DNA of 64,000 nt from Turritopsis dohrnii (lineage: Eukaryota > Cnidaria > Hydrozoa > Anthoathecata > Oceaniidae), in assembly GCA_027922465.2 (NCBI GenBank), contig BQMF02000794.1, positions 41,354 to 105,353 on the forward strand, written 5' to 3'. The position numbers and the translations under genes are program-made. Each line of letters opens with the position of its first letter. The first letter of the stretch is position 1. Below the pieces are notes generated by a model, which saw nothing but the letters and a program-made list of their open reading frames with translations, was not told the DNA's origin and made no database searches. Below are positions 60,093-64,000 of this stretch, in pieces.

Positions 60093-62359
60093 CACTGACA
60101 GTTTAGCGGAGTCATTGCGACTCCTAAAAGGGAGTCATTGAACAATGATAACCTAAGAGAGTAAATCAGATGATACAGAGAGCATCTTAAGGGAGTCATT
60201 TTGCTTTTAAGGGGTGTCAATTTCAATTTCCTTAAAATGACCACCTTGAAGGGAATCAATTTGACTCCTTTAAGTGATCATAAGTGATGTAAGTTAAATG
60301 GCTCTTTAAGGGAATCATTTTGATGCTCGTCGGAGAGTCAAATCGAAAAAAAACACTGTTTTGCACACTTTAAAAAATTTTACGTAAGCAATTCTTTAAA
60401 TGAGAGTCTCAGATGTCACATAACGGTATAAAAGATTTTACACCTTTAAACAATAAAAATACGGTTATTAACTCTTAGGGTACTTTCTTTGCATTTTACT
60501 AAATAATCATTCTTTTGTATAGATATTTGCCTACATAATCACAAAAATTGTAAACTTATTTAATACGACCGTACAATCGCATTGAATAAAAAAAACATCT
60601 ATAATTTATCAACTTCACTGGTTCCTGGTTTCATTGGTAACATATACGTATTTCATTAGGAGGTTTGTAGTTGTACTATTCTTGGATTCTTTTTTTGGCG
60701 AAATTGAATGTGTCCGTGTCACTGACAGTTTCTTTCGTTTGTTTTCTTGTTCTTAAATAATCGGCTATTATTATTCTATATGATAAGTTAGCTTGCTTAC
60801 TCCTTAGATTGCTTTTAAAGAGCAACAAAACAACACTGATGATGACCCACAAAACACGGTCGGCTATGCAGACAGTAACTGAATATGTTACAGTACGCTG
60901 TTTTTCCTTTATCAGCCACAGACTTCAAATGAAAGTATTTGGGGAAAAGCTAAATGATTTTGAATGCCTAGCTACTATATTTTGGTTACTTGTGACAGCT
61001 TTAATTTTTACAGTATATTACTTTTTCTTTAGATTCTTATTAGAAATTTTCCTGTAAATTTGATTGCTCTTATAAAACAGTCAATTACAAATGGCTCGTG
61101 CGAAACTTTTGCAACTTTCATGCAATGCAGGGCAACTTCGCTATTCAATGCAATTCTTCTGGATGTGTATTGAAATTCAAAAATCAAAAGAGCTGTGCAA
61201 AAACATCAAAGTTTAACATGAAGACTTAGTTCAGAGAATGATACACTCAAAGTGACTTTTAGATATCAATGCAAGTGACAATAATCTTGCTGGTGATAGC
61301 AGTGATGATGAAGATGTTGATGATCAGTTTTTGAGCCGCACTGTTCCATGAATGGTGATGATGGTGTAGCAAATGTTTTAATTGAACTAAGAGAAATGCA
61401 TGATATTACTCAAAGTGCAATTTTTTTATTTGTAATCAAATTATTGTTATAGTTTCATTTGTAAACGTCATTATTCGGCTGTATGTGACGTAATTTTTGA
61501 AAAGTTTTATCTTATTTAATCTGCAATCCAAAATTCAATTTTTCTTTGTGTTTGTATTTTCACTATTTTCGAGACAGAATTGGTATTCATTTTGAGTGAA
61601 ATATTAATTAACGCAAATTAGCGCCGTGAAAAACTTTCTTCGCGGTTTTTCTTCATTCTCGATCTACCTTTTATTGAAAAGTGGGGGAGACAATCGAATT
61701 ATACTATATAAAAAAGATATATTGTATATCGTAGAAATTAAAAAACCCTCAAAAAATATTTGTTGTTATGAAATATCCAAGTTTATATATAAGCTATTTG
61801 CGTTTTCATAAATGGTTTTGTATGTATGTATTCATAGCGTTTTATATGAAAAGATCAATACATGATTTCAAGTAAATGTCATTGTTTTCTTAATTATCTT
61901 GAGATCACCATGAAATCCGGGGGCAAGATCAGCAAGATGTCCAAGCGTTGAGAATATTATAATACTGGAATGGGAGTCATTTAATATTAACACATTATGC
62001 CCAGAAGGGCGTCATTTGATATCAACGCAATGATGCTCTGAAGGGAGTCATAGCGGATTGAAGCTCTTAAGGTGACCAAAAAAATGACTCTTGTTTGAGC
62101 ATTAATTCAAAATGATACTCAAACGGGTGTCACGAAATGAGAATCGTAAGAGAGTCATTTTCAATTGACTCCCTTTGGAGAGTCATAAATATCGCCATTT
62201 TTGAGAACTGAAAGGGAGTCATTCATGTAATGAGAAGCTAAAGGGAGTAAAAAAAGATACTTGTGAGGGAGTCAAAATGACTCGCAAAAGGAGTCGCCAC
62301 AGGCACTCTGAAATGACTCCCTTATAGTTTTCATATTGACTCTTGAAAAATTGTCAGTG
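60093..62359. mobile_element. 2.3-kb TIR element with GGGAGTCATT subterminal repeats
   Basis: Ends CACTGACAGTTT and, inverted, AATTGTCAGTG. The outer ~280 bases on the left and ~390 on the right are packed with GGGAGTCATT, GACTCCCTTT and similar phrases in both directions. The AT-rich centre (60400-61950) has no recognisable transposase; an acidic run (SSDDEDVDDQ-like, near 61295) is too degenerate to assign. The superfamily cannot be named. Confidence 0.6.
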
Positions 62360-63552
62360 TTGGATTGCAACACTTCAGGAAATTGGCAGGTCCCCCGGGG
62401 TTGGTTACTCGAGCTTCCCGAAAAACCAAGATGCCAGGAAAATCCAAATAATCAAACAAAAAAGAAAACTGATGAGTAGCTAGCGTACGAAGTATTGTTA
62501 AAGCTTTCTATAGAAAAGAAAGCAGATTTCAGGTAAACACGCGATATTATTAGTTTTGCAGCAGATTAGTACACCCAAAACCAAAGAGGAAACAGGAACA
62601 AGGTCGAATTTGATTAGATTTTCAATAGAAGATACAAACGCCTACGCGGCTTCTATAACAATCAATCAAATTTCTTCCGTACGGTTTCTCCTCTTTTGCG
62701 CTTCTTGCGTCCGCCATCTTTAACCGTAGAATGCTCGAATTTCAACGAAAGTACAATATAGCGTCGGCGCAACTTTGAGATAACGAAAATGACGAAAGTC
62801 GCTTTTTGAAAATCATTTGTTGTTCCTGAGATATTGGCGTTTAAAAGTTGTTTTTTTTTTTCCCAAACTTGATTTCCATGGTAATGTGACATCACATATT
62901 ATTTCAAAAAGATATTGCTGACATAAAACTATTATTGAAAAAAGAAATAAAAATAAAAATAAAAACAAACAAATACACATTCATTATTTTACACACTTCG
63001 TAAGACATGCTAGCAATTCCTTTCAGGAAACATGGAGTTTCATTTGCTCTTACCCGAACATTTATTCATCCCTGCATAATAAAACCACGAACTCACAAAA
63101 ATGGCTAACTTTTCTTATTTCTCTTACGTGTAAAAACACAATTAAAACTATCAGTCAAACAAACAAGTAAATGGTCAGTGTCAATCACTGACATGTGTGA
63201 TCAAAAACGCTCGATCATCTACACAAACATAACCGTGACGTCACAGTTTAAAGAAGAAATCGACCTTTATTTGCTGATAACACTCGGCATAACATGATGA
63301 TATTATGGGGCTGAAATTTAGAACACGAGTCCTTCCTTAGCAATACTATCGAACTATCGAAAAAAAAACCCATTAATTTTGACGTTAATTCTCCTTTTAA
63401 TGCTTATGAGAAAAACAGATTGTGATTGGCCCAAAAAAACACAAAAGCCTTGAGATCAGAAAACTCAAAAGATCACTGTCAAGCATGTGACTTCCTCAGA
63501 CAAAAACGTTTCTGACTACATCATCCGACACTCTCAGAGAAGGTTGAAACCA
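62360..63552. other. Gene-poor segment
   Basis: AT-rich sequence with poly-A and poly-T runs; no gene, array or RNA recognised. Confidence 0.45.
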
Positions 63553-63900
63553 TGGCAACCACCTACACCGAATGTTACGTCAATATGGTTACAAAATTTC
63601 AAGAATTGTCCACAAGTGAACAGGGTGTGTTGAAAGTTGAAAGTGGAAGTTTCACGCCATTAGTATTCAACGTTAACGGAGGTATGGGCAAGAGAATGTC
63701 AAGCATTTTATAGTCGATTGGCAGAGATGATCGGTGAAAACCAAAATTTTTCCAGATCCATCGCGACTTCATTCATCATACATACAAAATTTTCATTTTC
63801 GTTACTATGATCGATGATACTATGCATTTGCGGATCGAGATCACTGCAGACCAACTATGTTGCGAATAAAGTCGACGATATGGAACAAGCAGAACTTGCG
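63553..63900 (+). pseudogene. C-terminal tail of an R2-type-like retroelement
   Basis: Frame from 63553 reads VESGSFTPLVFNVNGG; after a one-base shift near 63692 it continues ECQAFYSRLAEMIGE, RSIATSFI, FSFSLL and a stop. I recognise SFTPLVFxxxGGMG...FY.RLA..I...FSLLRSA as the segment that follows the endonuclease in cnidarian elements like that at 55839-58077. It is an isolated, frameshifted piece. Confidence 0.55.
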
Positions 63901-64000
63901 AAGATCGCTTGATTGAATGTGTCGTTGATGTTGTTTCTGAAATTTCGTGACGTCACCTTTCTTAAAAATGCTTGATCATACGTTTCATGTCAAAGTGAAG

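Noticed and set aside
61270..61345. Acidic coding remnant of a transposase in the 60-62 kb element
   Set aside because: Only a short Asp/Ser-rich run in a broken frame; no catalytic motif visible.

Overview
The window is AT-rich nuclear DNA from an animal, most likely a cnidarian or another early-branching metazoan. Evidence for this is the spliced chromodomain gene, a single-exon LRR/EGF membrane protein, Pol III-type SINEs, TA- and TWA-flanked MITEs, a DIRS retrotransposon, an R2-type (restriction-like endonuclease) non-LTR remnant, and two Maverick/Polinton elements whose protein set resembles that of cnidarian Mavericks. The species call is inference; no database was available.

Layout. 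1-4188: no recognisable gene, one MITE. 4189-5550 (+): LRR/EGF single-pass membrane protein. 9763-18264 (-): three-exon chromodomain gene. Its chromodomain is split over two tiny exons (18193-18264 and 13954-14082), and its large last exon carries a 30-bp/10-residue tandem array with a 150-bp higher-order period. Its introns hold a SINE, a HIRAN-like-ORF MITE, a 20-bp minisatellite and fold-back repeats. 18312-19466: DIRS-terminus relic with a nested MITE, then a second HIRAN-like-ORF element. 19522-35696: Maverick 1. 35697-36022 and 51565-55556: two halves of one minus-strand DIRS element. 36023-51564: Maverick 2, inserted in the DIRS tyrosine recombinase gene with a perfect 6-bp target duplication (TAGAGC). 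55839-58077: decayed R2-type non-LTR retrotransposon. 58139-59485 and 60093-62359: two TIR elements built of short internal repeats. 63553-63900: stray C-terminal tail of a retroelement like the one at 56 kb.

The two Mavericks are inverted relative to each other and share one backbone: protein-primed DNA polymerase B (with SAP and endonuclease VII-like domains), DD35E integrase, FtsK/HerA-type packaging ATPase, double-jelly-roll-type major capsid protein, a likely minor capsid protein and several conserved small or membrane proteins. Each carries its own breaks, so neither looks autonomous. Together they look like an integrated virus-like element that packages, replicates and inserts its own DNA.

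Most interesting points. (1) Maverick 1 alone encodes a small protein matching the PP1-docking/eIF2-alpha phosphatase regulator core of the PPP1R15 family, a function used by several animal viruses against host translation shut-off. (2) Both Mavericks have palindromic hairpins just downstream of genes and between convergent genes, in the same five places, resembling the hairpin 3'-end signals of mimivirus and virophage transcripts. (3) A tRNA-related SINE-like insert sits in all four Maverick TIRs with an 8-bp duplication, while a fragment of an older TIR inside Maverick 1 shows the empty site. (4) Maverick 1 also carries an ankyrin gene of giant-virus style.
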